DNA of 20,090 bases from NCBI GenBank assembly GCA_020434605.1, contig JAGRAL010000026.1, forward strand, positions 1 through 20,090. The letters run 5' to 3'. A program made the translations under genes and the position numbers. The number at the start of each line of letters is the position of its first letter. Positions within the stretch are counted from its first letter, which is position 1. The DNA comes from Bdellovibrionales bacterium. Its GTDB lineage: Bacteria; Bdellovibrionota; Bdellovibrionia; Bdellovibrionales; UBA840. Below the pieces are notes generated by a model that was given only the letters and a program-made list of their open reading frames with translations, was not told where the DNA came from and searched no databases. Below are positions 1-7,966 of this stretch, one piece after another.

Positions 1-2330
1 AGGTTCCTGTTAAAAGAATGGTTTTTCATGAAATTACAAAACCTGCCATCGAAAAAGCCTTAAAGAACTTTCGCGAGATTGATAAAAACTTGGTAAAAGC
101 GCAAGAGGCTAGACGTATACTAGATCGTTTGGTGGGGTACACCATATCTCCTCTAGTTTGGAAAAAAATCGCTTATGGTCTATCAGCAGGTCGTGTGCAA
201 TCTGTTGCTGTAAAACTGATTTCAGAAAAAGAAATGCAGCGATTAGCATTTAAACGATCTAGCTACTGGGATTTGTCTGCGAAATTAAAAAAGGGCACGC
301 AAAGTTTTGACGCTAAAATTCAGGTAACATCTGGTAAAAGAGTTGCTTCGGGTAAAGATTTTGATGGAGCAACAGGCGATCTTTTAAAAGACAAAAAAGC
401 AGATGTAATCTTATTAGATCAAAAGCAAGCCGAAAAATTAGCTAAAGAACTTACAGCAGAGGCATGGAAGGTTACAGAAGTAGAAGAAAGTCCTTTTACT
501 AGAAAGCCGTATCCGCCGTTTATTACCTCAAGCCTGCAGCAAGAAGCTGGTAGAAAATTAAATTTAGGGGCAAGGGATACAATGCGTGCCGCTCAATCAC
601 TGTACGAAAAAGGTTTTATTACCTACATGCGTACCGATTCTACTTTTTTATCTCAGCAGGCAATTGACGCTGCCAGAGATAGTATTAAAAATCTATACGG
701 CAAAGACTATATGCCTAAAGAGCCAAGACTATATAATGCTAAAAAGTCTAAGGGAGCACAAGAGGCCCACGAAGCAATTCGCCCGGCGGGAGATACTTGG
801 GTAACACCAGACGATACAGGCTTAAGAGATTTAGAATTTAAGTTATATGACCTTATCTGGAAACGTACAATGGCCTCTCAAATGTCTGATGCCAAACAAA
901 CTAGAGTCGGTGTAAAAATAGAAGCAGGAAAATCTGTTTTTTCTGCCAGTGGAATGACTATCGAATTTCCAGGTTTTTTAAGGGCTTATGTAGAAGGTAG
1001 TGATGATGCTGATGCTGCTTTAGAGAATCGTGAAGTTAATTTACCTAAAATGGCAAAGGGTGATGCTTTAAAATGTGATGGAACAGAAGCCAAAGGACAT
1101 GAAACAAAACCACCTGCTAGATTTACTGAAGCCAGCTTAATCCAAATGATGGAAAAAGAAGGTATTGGTCGACCATCTACCTATGCGCCGACTATCGCCA
1201 CGATTCAAGAGAGAGGTTATATTAGAAAAGATGGAAGCGCTTTAGTTCCAACTTTTACAGCTCTTGTTTTAAGTAAACTTTTATCGCGCTACTTTCCAGA
1301 ATATGTGGATGTTAGTTTTACGTCGGCAATGGAGCAGTCTCTTGATGAAGTTGCCGATGGAGATTTAGACTCTATTGATTATTTGGGAAAAATCTATTTA
1401 GGAAAAGCGGGTTTACGCGCGCTAGTTGAAAAACAAGAAAAAAATATTGATGCGGATGAAGCTAGATCGATCGAGCTAGATAATTTGTCTAAATACTCAA
1501 TTCGTGTGGGCCGTTATGGGGCTTATGTTTGTCGCCCAGAGGGTAAAGAAGAGGTTTGCGCCTCTCTTCCTGATGCTTTAGCTCCAGCAGATATGACGGC
1601 CGAAGCCATTGAAAAACTGATCGACCAAAAAATAAACGGCGCAGATGCTCTTTGTAAGGACGATGCTTCAGGCCTGCCTATTTATGTCTTGAGTGGAAGA
1701 TTTGGTCCCTATGTGCAACTTGGTGATGTAAATAGTGATGATGCAAAACCAAAGCGTGTATCTATTCCAGCAACTATAAAGCCCGAAGAAGTGACTCCAG
1801 ATATTGCTAAGTTTTTGATTTCGCTACCTAGAGTTTTAGGACAGCATCCAGAGTCTAAAAAAGATGTATCCATAGGATTGGGTCGCTTTGGTCCATTCGT
1901 ACTTCATGACGGTGATTTTAGATCTATTACTAAGGCTTACAATTTATTTACTATTACGTTTAAAGAGGCACTTGAGATATTAAGTCAGCCTAAAAAAGGT
2001 AGAGGAACTGTAAAAGTAATTAAGGATCTAGGAAAAGACCCTAGCGGTAGTGCTGATATTCAGGTCTTAGACGGAAAATACGGACCCTATATTAAATGGG
2101 GTAAGAAAAATGTATCTATTCCTGAAAATAAAAAGGCAGAAGACATCAATGCAAAAGAAGCATGGACGTTAATTACGGATAAGTTTGGGTCAGATGCTAG
2201 TAGCGGTGAAAAAGCAAAGAAAAAATCTGCTAAGAAAACAAAAAAAGTGGCAAAGGCTGATAAAGAAGTAGAGGCTCCGGCAAAGCCTTCAAAGAAAAAG
2301 AAAGTCGTTACCCGTAAAAAGAAATCATAA
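1..2330 (+). CDS. topA: DNA topoisomerase I, 5'-truncated by the window edge
   Basis: Type IA topoisomerase that relaxes negative supercoils through a 5'-phosphotyrosine intermediate. The frame is open to base 3 and reads VPVKRMVFHEITKPAI, the conserved block that follows the Toprim domain in TopA. The true start therefore lies upstream and the first roughly 100-150 residues, including Toprim, are missing here; the ATG at 18 is internal. The catalytic tyrosine is in ITYMRTDST (codon 624-626). Other family blocks include AGRVQSVAV, QEAHEAIRP and EGIGRPSTYA. The C-terminus has no CxxC zinc fingers. Instead it carries about four Topo C-terminal repeats with the core G(R/K)(F/Y)G(P/A)(Y/F) near bases 1508, 1700, 1880 and 2075, then a Lys/Ala-rich basic tail from about 2205. 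It lies 12 bases upstream of the next gene, probably in the same transcript. Confidence 0.97.
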   Translation, partial: VPVKRMVFHEITKPAIEKALKNFREIDKNLVKAQEARRILDRLVGYTISPLVWKKIAYGLSAGRVQSVAVKLISEKEMQRLAFKRSSYWDLSAKLKKGTQSFDAKIQVTSGKRVASGKDFDGATGDLLKDKKADVILLDQKQAEKLAKELTAEAWKVTEVEESPFTRKPYPPFITSSLQQEAGRKLNLGARDTMRAAQSLYEKGFITYMRTDSTFLSQQAIDAARDSIKNLYGKDYMPKEPRLYNAKKSKGAQEAHEAIRPAGDTWVTPDDTGLRDLEFKLYDLIWKRTMASQMSDAKQTRVGVKIEAGKSVFSASGMTIEFPGFLRAYVEGSDDADAALENREVNLPKMAKGDALKCDGTEAKGHETKPPARFTEASLIQMMEKEGIGRPSTYAPTIATIQERGYIRKDGSALVPTFTALVLSKLLSRYFPEYVDVSFTSAMEQSLDEVADGDLDSIDYLGKIYLGKAGLRALVEKQEKNIDADEARSIELDNLSKYSIRVGRYGAYVCRPEGKEEVCASLPDALAPADMTAEAIEKLIDQKINGADALCKDDASGLPIYVLSGRFGPYVQLGDVNSDDAKPKRVSIPATIKPEEVTPDIAKFLISLPRVLGQHPESKKDVSIGLGRFGPFVLHDGDFRSITKAYNLFTITFKEALEILSQPKKGRGTVKVIKDLGKDPSGSADIQVLDGKYGPYIKWGKKNVSIPENKKAEDINAKEAWTLITDKFGSDASSGEKAKKKSAKKTKKVAKADKEVEAPAKPSKKKKVVTRKKKS

Positions 2331-2342
2331 AAGAGTAAAGTG

Positions 2343-2900
2343 ATGCTGTTAAGAAAAATAACAAAGGAAGATTCGTCTTACTTTTCGGAGGCTATTGAGC
2401 TCTTGAATCGTACACAAGGTCGTGATCTTTGCGGTCCTAATTTTTTAAAAGACCTGATGGATAGAGAAGACGCATTTGTTGTGGGTACCTTTGATGGCAA
2501 TCGTCTGCTTGGCGTAGCTACGGCTAAAATTATTGATAACTATGATTATTACTTACCATTTAACCCTCATATCAACGAAGACTTAAAGGGTTTAAAAGTT
2601 GGATCTTTTGCAACTATGTCAGTGGTTGAATCCATGCAAGGTAAGGGTATAGGTCAAAAGATGGGACATAAGCGTTTAGAGTGGCTCAGGCAGCAAGCTT
2701 GTGATGTGGTAGTGGGTGTTTCTTGGGTGAGCGGATTAAAGCATACATCAAATAGGGCCTTTGAAAAGCTAGGGTTTAGGCCTATAAAGCTCGTTGAAAA
2801 GTTCTATAGGGCTTCAAGCATAGAAAACCCCTTTGTTTGTCCTGGCTGCGGGGAGCCGCCTTGTGATTGTTCTGCTGTTCTTTACATGTTGCACTTATAG
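2343..2900 (+). CDS. GNAT-family N-acetyltransferase with Cys-rich C-terminal tail
   Basis: Predicted acyl-CoA-dependent acetyltransferase of unknown substrate, 185 aa from the ATG at 2343; a GTG at 2340 would add one residue. The acetyl-CoA pyrophosphate-binding motif A is visible as VVESMQGKGIGQKMG (Q-x-x-G-x-G type, around residues 97-112), followed by the late GNAT signature SNRAFEKLGFRPI. After the GNAT fold comes CPGCGEPPCDCSAVLYML, four closely spaced cysteines that could bind a metal. No strong Shine-Dalgarno is seen; GAGTAAAG lies just upstream. The 12-base gap after topA suggests cotranscription, but a functional link to TopA is not shown. Family confidence is high; substrate is unknown. 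Confidence 0.82.
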   Translation: MLLRKITKEDSSYFSEAIELLNRTQGRDLCGPNFLKDLMDREDAFVVGTFDGNRLLGVATAKIIDNYDYYLPFNPHINEDLKGLKVGSFATMSVVESMQGKGIGQKMGHKRLEWLRQQACDVVVGVSWVSGLKHTSNRAFEKLGFRPIKLVEKFYRASSIENPFVCPGCGEPPCDCSAVLYMLHL

Positions 2901-2989
2901 CTAAGGCAGGATCTTTTTAGAGGCGTATTTTTTACAATCTCCTCAAGACTCCTTGCTATTTTTAGCTCTGATGAGCATCTTTTTTGGGC

Positions 2990-3916
2990 ATGCTTAAGTA
3001 CGTACTAAAACGTCAAAAAATCAAGTCTCTGAGTCAACTAGAGTTGGGCCTCGAGCGACCTATCGAACCAGATAGAAACCATATCTATGGTGGACGTAGC
3101 TTCTATTTTTTTGATTTTGATGACAACGTAGCTTTTTTGCCAACACCAATGTTTATCTTTCATAAAGCTAGTAAAAAGCCTCTAGAGGTTTCGACGGCCG
3201 AGTGGTCCATACATCACGCAAGAGTTGGTAAATCTGGTCCTTATAAAGATTATGAGATCAATACAGATGAAGAAAGAGGAAGCTACAAAAGATTTAGGGA
3301 CGATAGATTTAACTTTATTGAAAAATACATTTTAGGAAAAAAACAACCATTTGTAGAAGATGTACTTAGAGCTCTTAGAAGTCCTGATTTAAACTGGAAA
3401 GGACCTTCATGGGATTGTTTTTATCATGCGGTTTATAATCAAAGGCCTATCTCAATCATCACAGCGCGCGGTCACTCCAAGCAAACCATTATTGAAGGCA
3501 TAGATATACTTGTTGATTTTGGTTTTTTACCTCATTCCCCAAATTATTTAGCAGTCTATCCAGTGAATCATCCAGAAGTAAAAAAAGAATTAGGTGATTT
3601 AAAGGGAGACATGACTGTACCTGAATTAAAAAAAGCTGCGATCAGAGCTTCCGTTGAAAAAGCTCTATTTCAGTACGGAGCAAGGGCGCCACATAGATTT
3701 GGTATGTCAGATGATGATAAAAAGAATCTGGCACTGATTTTTGATGAAATGAAGTCGTTAAAAAAAGATTATCCGGGAATGTCATTTTTTGTGATCAACA
3801 CAAGTGGGTCAACATACGTCAAGAAAGAAGTCCAGATTATGGAAAATAACGACGCGCATTCTGGCCCTGTCTATATTAAGCCTAAGCAGTTGAGTCTGTT
3901 TGATGTGCAAATCTAG
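2990..3916 (+). CDS. HAD-like hydrolase family protein
   Basis: Likely cytoplasmic HAD-superfamily phosphohydrolase of unknown substrate, about 308 aa. Motif I is FYFFDFDDNVAF: the hydrophobic strand followed by D-x-D is present, but Asn sits where Thr/Val is usual. Motif II is the strand SIITARGHS with the expected Thr. Motif IV resembles FGMSDDDKKNLALI, the acidic cluster followed by Asn seen in several HAD branches. A motif III lysine is not assigned with certainty. There is no signal peptide or membrane segment. The start is uncertain: a TTG at 2984 is in frame, but the ATG at 2990 is preferred; neither has a good Shine-Dalgarno. The C-terminal KPKQLSLFDVQI resembles a PCNA/beta-clamp-like QLSLF peptide, which may be coincidence. 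Confidence 0.6.
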   Translation: MLKYVLKRQKIKSLSQLELGLERPIEPDRNHIYGGRSFYFFDFDDNVAFLPTPMFIFHKASKKPLEVSTAEWSIHHARVGKSGPYKDYEINTDEERGSYKRFRDDRFNFIEKYILGKKQPFVEDVLRALRSPDLNWKGPSWDCFYHAVYNQRPISIITARGHSKQTIIEGIDILVDFGFLPHSPNYLAVYPVNHPEVKKELGDLKGDMTVPELKKAAIRASVEKALFQYGARAPHRFGMSDDDKKNLALIFDEMKSLKKDYPGMSFFVINTSGSTYVKKEVQIMENNDAHSGPVYIKPKQLSLFDVQI

Positions 3917-3947
3917 TCCAATTTTAACAAAAAAGACCTACTAAAAA

Positions 3948-3976
3948 CTGACATTTATATTTTTACCTTTTATTCT
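3948..3976 (+). promoter_or_regulatory. Putative sigma70-type promoter for prc
   Basis: CTGACA (3948-3953) and TATTCT (3971-3976) are separated by exactly 17 bases, close to the sigma70 consensus. The -10 lies 25 bases before the start codon of the S41 protease, and an AAGGGG Shine-Dalgarno (3990-3995) follows. No transcription data; called from consensus and position only. Confidence 0.5.
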
Positions 3977-4001
3977 AGTAGTCATCGAAAAGGGGCCTAT
4001 T

Positions 4002-5972
4002 ATGAAATGGTTTTTTCTTGGATTCATTTTAAGTATTACAAGTATTTCTCAAGCACAAGAGTGTCAGCATATTCAGCCAATAATGCAAAAATTGATGGCG
4101 AACCACACCAGTCAAAATACTTACAATCAAACGTTAGAAAACCGAGTTATCGATCAATACATTAAAAGTTTGGATGCAGGTAAGTTGTACCTACTAGCAG
4201 ACGACATAGCATTTATTCATAAAAAAATGACAGGCAGTTATGCTAGCCTTAGAAAACGTGACTGTAAATTTTTAAGCGAGATTCAAGCTGTATTTCAAAA
4301 ACGCATTGAAGAGAGAGCTAAGTTTGCTGATTCGTTTTTAAAATCTTTAAAGGCCGTAGATAAAACTGTTGAGATAAATTTAGATCCTAAGGCAAGAGAA
4401 TATTCAAAAACATCTGCTGATGCGGATGCATTTCAAAAGAAGCACTTGCAGCTTCAGCTAGCAAACATACTAATCACAGATGTTAAGTTGGACGAAGCAA
4501 AAGAAATGCTTAAACGTCGTTATGCAAGAGCAATTAAGTTTGCAAAAGATAAAAAGGACGATGAAATCTATGCTAATTATCTAGAGTCCTTTGCACACTC
4601 CTTAGATCCACATACATCTTATTTTTCTAAAAAAGTATCAGAAGACTTTAGAATCAATATGTCTTTATCTTTAGAGGGAATTGGCGCAACTCTTAGTTCT
4701 GAAGATGGGTTTACCGTGATCCAACAGCTGGTACCGGGCGGAGCAGCAGCAAAATCAGGCCAACTTGCTAGCCAGGATAAAATCATGGCAGTTGCAAAAG
4801 ACGGAGATAAAAAATTTGAGCCTGTTTACGATATGGATTTAAGTGATGTAGTTCGTTTGATCCGCGGTCCTAAAGGAACAAAAGTTAATCTAAAAGTTTT
4901 AAGAAAAGAAGGTTCTAAAACTAAAAACTTTGAAGTTCTGCTTACTCGTGAAAAAATTAACTTAGAGGATGAAGCAGCGCAAATTACTTATATGGATAAA
5001 AAAGTTGGTAATGCAACTAAGAAGATCGCCGTATTAACACTTCCTTCATTTTATGCTGATGGAACAATCGGTGGGCGTACTTCATCGAAAGATGTTAGAC
5101 GTCTACTAGTGGAAGCTTCTAAGAAAAAAATCGATGGGCTTGTTTTTGATTTGGCAAATAATGGTGGTGGTAGTTTAGATGATGCTGTCAAAATTGCGGG
5201 TATGTTTTTTAAAACAGGGAATGTAGTTTCTCACCAAGATACAAGACTCGCAGATATTGACCCGACAGTTTATTATTCTGGCCCGATGGTAGTTTTGATT
5301 AACCGCCTTAGTGCCTCTGCCTCTGAAATCGTTTCAGGTGCTCTAAAGGATTACAAGCGTGCTGTCATTGTTGGTGGAGATCATACTTTTGGTAAAGGTT
5401 CTGTACAACAGGTACAGCAATTGTCAGAAGAGCTTGGCGCTATTAAGTTTACAGTCGGCCTTTTTTACTTACCAGGCGGTAAATCTACACAACATGCCGG
5501 AGTACATTCAGATGTCATTTTTCCTAGCTTGCTAAGTCTTGATGACTTTGGTGAAAAGAGCTTGGATTATTCACTTCCGCCTGACTCAGTTCCTAACTTT
5601 ATATCTAAATCTGCCTATGAAAATGAAGGGCCTAGTCGCTGGAGTCCGGTGACAGATGAAATGATTGGGGTATTAAAGAAAAAGTCATCTGCACGTGTGG
5701 CTAAGAATAAAGATTTTCAAAAGATTGAAAAAGATATCTCTGAACAAAAAGATAAGAAGCTAATCAAAATTGCTGACATTTTTAAAGATAAGGATTCAGA
5801 AGATAGCAAAAAGAGAGAAAAGTTAAAGACAATGTCTCGAGATGAGAGACGTAAGGAATATCTTGAAAGTGCTGAAGTACAAGAAGCAGTAAATATTGCC
5901 CTTGATTTGGCAAAAGAGATTCCGGTTGTCTATGCGGGTACTAAGAGCCTAGACAAAGATCTTGCTAACTAA
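4002..5972 (+). CDS. prc: C-terminal (tail-specific) processing protease, S41 family
   Basis: Periplasmic serine protease that degrades or trims proteins from their C-termini; family members process lipoproteins, murein hydrolases and tagged proteins. It begins with a Sec signal peptide (MKWFFLGFILSITSISQAQ, residues 1-19). A helical N-terminal region (20-215) has Tsp-like signatures such as LDPHTSYFS. A PDZ domain follows (about 220-315, starting LEGIGATLS), then the S41 core (about 340-490). The catalytic serine lies in the SASASE box at residues 438-442 and the catalytic lysine is K465 in TFGKGSVQQ. A Lys/Asp-rich C-terminal region (about 520-656) matches the long Prc/Tsp architecture; the length of 656 aa is close to E. 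coli Prc (about 680) and longer than short CtpA/CtpB types. Shine-Dalgarno AAGGGG precedes the ATG. Confidence 0.95.
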   Translation: MKWFFLGFILSITSISQAQECQHIQPIMQKLMANHTSQNTYNQTLENRVIDQYIKSLDAGKLYLLADDIAFIHKKMTGSYASLRKRDCKFLSEIQAVFQKRIEERAKFADSFLKSLKAVDKTVEINLDPKAREYSKTSADADAFQKKHLQLQLANILITDVKLDEAKEMLKRRYARAIKFAKDKKDDEIYANYLESFAHSLDPHTSYFSKKVSEDFRINMSLSLEGIGATLSSEDGFTVIQQLVPGGAAAKSGQLASQDKIMAVAKDGDKKFEPVYDMDLSDVVRLIRGPKGTKVNLKVLRKEGSKTKNFEVLLTREKINLEDEAAQITYMDKKVGNATKKIAVLTLPSFYADGTIGGRTSSKDVRRLLVEASKKKIDGLVFDLANNGGGSLDDAVKIAGMFFKTGNVVSHQDTRLADIDPTVYYSGPMVVLINRLSASASEIVSGALKDYKRAVIVGGDHTFGKGSVQQVQQLSEELGAIKFTVGLFYLPGGKSTQHAGVHSDVIFPSLLSLDDFGEKSLDYSLPPDSVPNFISKSAYENEGPSRWSPVTDEMIGVLKKKSSARVAKNKDFQKIEKDISEQKDKKLIKIADIFKDKDSEDSKKREKLKTMSRDERRKEYLESAEVQEAVNIALDLAKEIPVVYAGTKSLDKDLAN

Positions 5973-6017
5973 GTTTTAAAGTCCAGATAAACTTAAAAAT
6001 CTTAAAAGACCTTCAGA

Positions 6018-6043
6018 ATATACCGATGAATTCATCGGTATAT
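6018..6043. promoter_or_regulatory. Perfect 26-bp palindrome at the start of the degenerate-receiver gene
   Basis: Bases 6018-6030 (ATATACCGATGAA) are followed immediately by their exact reverse complement at 6031-6043. As DNA this is a loop-less two-fold operator-like site; as RNA it would form an 11-bp stem with an AAUU loop. It ends 3 bases before the ATG at 6047 and contains an alternative in-frame ATG at 6026. It is not followed by a T-run, so it is a poor intrinsic terminator for prc. An operator, or an RNA hairpin affecting translation initiation, are both possible. Confidence 0.6.
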
Positions 6044-6046
6044 CTT

Positions 6047-7966
6047 ATGACAGAAACTAAAAATGAGATCTCAGTTTTATTTATTTGTAGCTCGCCAAAG
6101 AAATATCGTTTGGTGGTAAAGCAGTTGGCACAAGATGGCTGGGGTGTTAGTGCCGTAGGAAATGTCAAAAAAGCCTTACAAATCATGATGCAAAAATGCC
6201 CTACGCATGTGTTTATATCTGCGAATACTCCAGGGATTGCCTTATTAAAAATTGCAAAAATTGTGACCAGTACTTTTAACGTGCCAGTAATACTTTTCGC
6301 CGAGAATCAAGATTTTCACACTTCAAAAATAATTCGTGAAACAAAATGGCAGCATACGCTACCTGCTGGCTTAAGTGCGGTTGCTGTAAGAAACATGATA
6401 CGTATCATATCAGGTGGAGATGCATATGCTAGTGGAGATGCTGAGTCTAGCGGTGGGTTAAAGCGTTTTAGTACGACAAATAACTCCAAGCAAAATGATA
6501 GCGGTATTATCAGGGTTGAGGGTGGAGGAAATAGGGTTAATAGCTCTAATAATTCCAATTCGCCCTATGGTAAAGACAGTATAAGTGTGAGAGGCAATAC
6601 ATCTGATGAGCTCTTAGAAAAAGGTTACGGTGTTAATAATAAAAAATCTGCGGGAACAGGCTCAGAGAATGCTGCCGAGGACGAGATAGCGGAAGGTGGA
6701 TTTTACTACTCCGGTAAAAAAATCAAACAAGTTGTAGAGGAGGAAATGAGTGACGATGGCGATATCTTAGATGGAGATATCCTGTCAGATGATATAGTGG
6801 ATAGTCTAGACAGTGCAACGACTAGTGACGCCGAAGACGATGAGGTCTCACAATTACTAGGATCTTTTGACGAGTCTGGTGATGCTATTGAAGATTCGGA
6901 TGTAAGTGGAATAGCTAAAAATAAAGCGCGTGATAAGTTTAAACGCAATGCTAAGTCAAAGTCAGACACCGATTTAGAAGAAGATGATGGTGAGTTCGAA
7001 GAAGGTTATTCGGCATCAAACAAGAAACGCGCTAAAAAGGACAAGAATAATACACTAAATAAAAATGGCGTCGATGATGAGGATGATGATCTTGACTTTT
7101 CGCGTGAGGGTAAAAAGTCAAAAAAACATCAATTGAATGATAGAGATGACGACATTTCATCTGATGAGACCGGCAATCTTTCAAAAGCTCGTGCTAGAAA
7201 GAATGGGGCAGATGTAAATTCTAAATCAAAGGATGAAGTAGACTTACATAGTGATGAACTAGATGGTGATCACGACATAGAAATGCCTGTTTCTCAGAAG
7301 TTATCAGAAGAAACACTATCTGAGTTAAAAGAGATTATTAAATCTAGTTTAGATAAGGTTGTTTCTCCTGAGGGTGGATTTAAGAATAAAGTAGATAAGA
7401 CATCAGATTTTGTCGCTTTTTTTGTTAATAGCAAAGAGTTTTCAGGCTTAATCTACCTTGCCGTTGGAACGAATAACGCCATATCGAGTGGAATTATCGG
7501 TGGCTTTATGAAGAGCTTGGCTGACAATTTTAAAGCTAGCTCTATAGAAGCCTATGTGCATAGGCCTGTTAGCATAAATATCAAGCCAACTGATCTTAGG
7601 GGTTGGATGAGGGCACAATGTGATTTTAAAGTAGTGACCTCACACATTGACGACGAAGTAGTTCTTGGTTTTGTAGCGGATAATAATGCGCACCCACTGT
7701 TTGGTGAATCCGAGCAAGACGGGATGTTTCGTGTAGATGTAAAACATTTTCCTACAAATTACACAATGAATATGGACTTGTATGTATATTTACCTTTAAA
7801 TAAAAAGGCGATACGCTATATTAATAAAGGTGGGTATTTGGATAAAAAACAAAAAGCAAGACTTGTAAAAAACAAAATGTCGGCATTTCACATTCTAAAC
7901 GAAGAAATTTTAACGGTTCGTGATTTCTTTGTTAAATTATATACAAAAACCAAATTGGCTGCCTAA
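6047..7966 (+). CDS. Degenerate receiver-like protein with acidic disordered linker and unknown C-terminal domain
   Basis: Protein of about 639 aa; I do not recognise a named family for the whole. Residues 10-115 read as a receiver (CheY-like) fold, but the phospho-acceptor position is Ser (S58 in VFISANTPG, codon 6218-6220). The acidic pair after strand 1 is replaced by CSS, and the switch lysine before Pro is absent (TLPAGLS), so phosphorylation is unlikely. Residues about 120-415 are low-complexity, rich in Asp, Glu, Ser, Lys and Asn, and probably disordered. Residues about 418-639 are folded alpha/beta; the stretch MDLYVYLPLNKKAIRYINKG resembles, weakly, small modules found beside PilZ or HD-GYP domains. 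Two starts are possible: ATG 6047, chosen because the receiver strand begins soon after, and ATG 6026 inside the palindrome. Neither has a clear Shine-Dalgarno. The stop abuts the TatD start, so it heads an operon. Confidence 0.7.
   Translation: MTETKNEISVLFICSSPKKYRLVVKQLAQDGWGVSAVGNVKKALQIMMQKCPTHVFISANTPGIALLKIAKIVTSTFNVPVILFAENQDFHTSKIIRETKWQHTLPAGLSAVAVRNMIRIISGGDAYASGDAESSGGLKRFSTTNNSKQNDSGIIRVEGGGNRVNSSNNSNSPYGKDSISVRGNTSDELLEKGYGVNNKKSAGTGSENAAEDEIAEGGFYYSGKKIKQVVEEEMSDDGDILDGDILSDDIVDSLDSATTSDAEDDEVSQLLGSFDESGDAIEDSDVSGIAKNKARDKFKRNAKSKSDTDLEEDDGEFEEGYSASNKKRAKKDKNNTLNKNGVDDEDDDLDFSREGKKSKKHQLNDRDDDISSDETGNLSKARARKNGADVNSKSKDEVDLHSDELDGDHDIEMPVSQKLSEETLSELKEIIKSSLDKVVSPEGGFKNKVDKTSDFVAFFVNSKEFSGLIYLAVGTNNAISSGIIGGFMKSLADNFKASSIEAYVHRPVSINIKPTDLRGWMRAQCDFKVVTSHIDDEVVLGFVADNNAHPLFGESEQDGMFRVDVKHFPTNYTMNMDLYVYLPLNKKAIRYINKGGYLDKKQKARLVKNKMSAFHILNEEILTVRDFFVKLYTKTKLAA

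Noticed and set aside
2901..2989. Terminator or promoter between the GNAT and HAD-like genes
   Set aside because: Only a 4-bp GCTC/GAGC stem before a T-run is seen, too weak to call.
6316..6969. Two minus-strand open frames (80 and 87 aa) inside the degenerate-receiver gene
   Set aside because: They are antisense to the low-complexity acidic coding region and give Ser/Leu-rich composition expected from it; no Shine-Dalgarno or recognisable motif.
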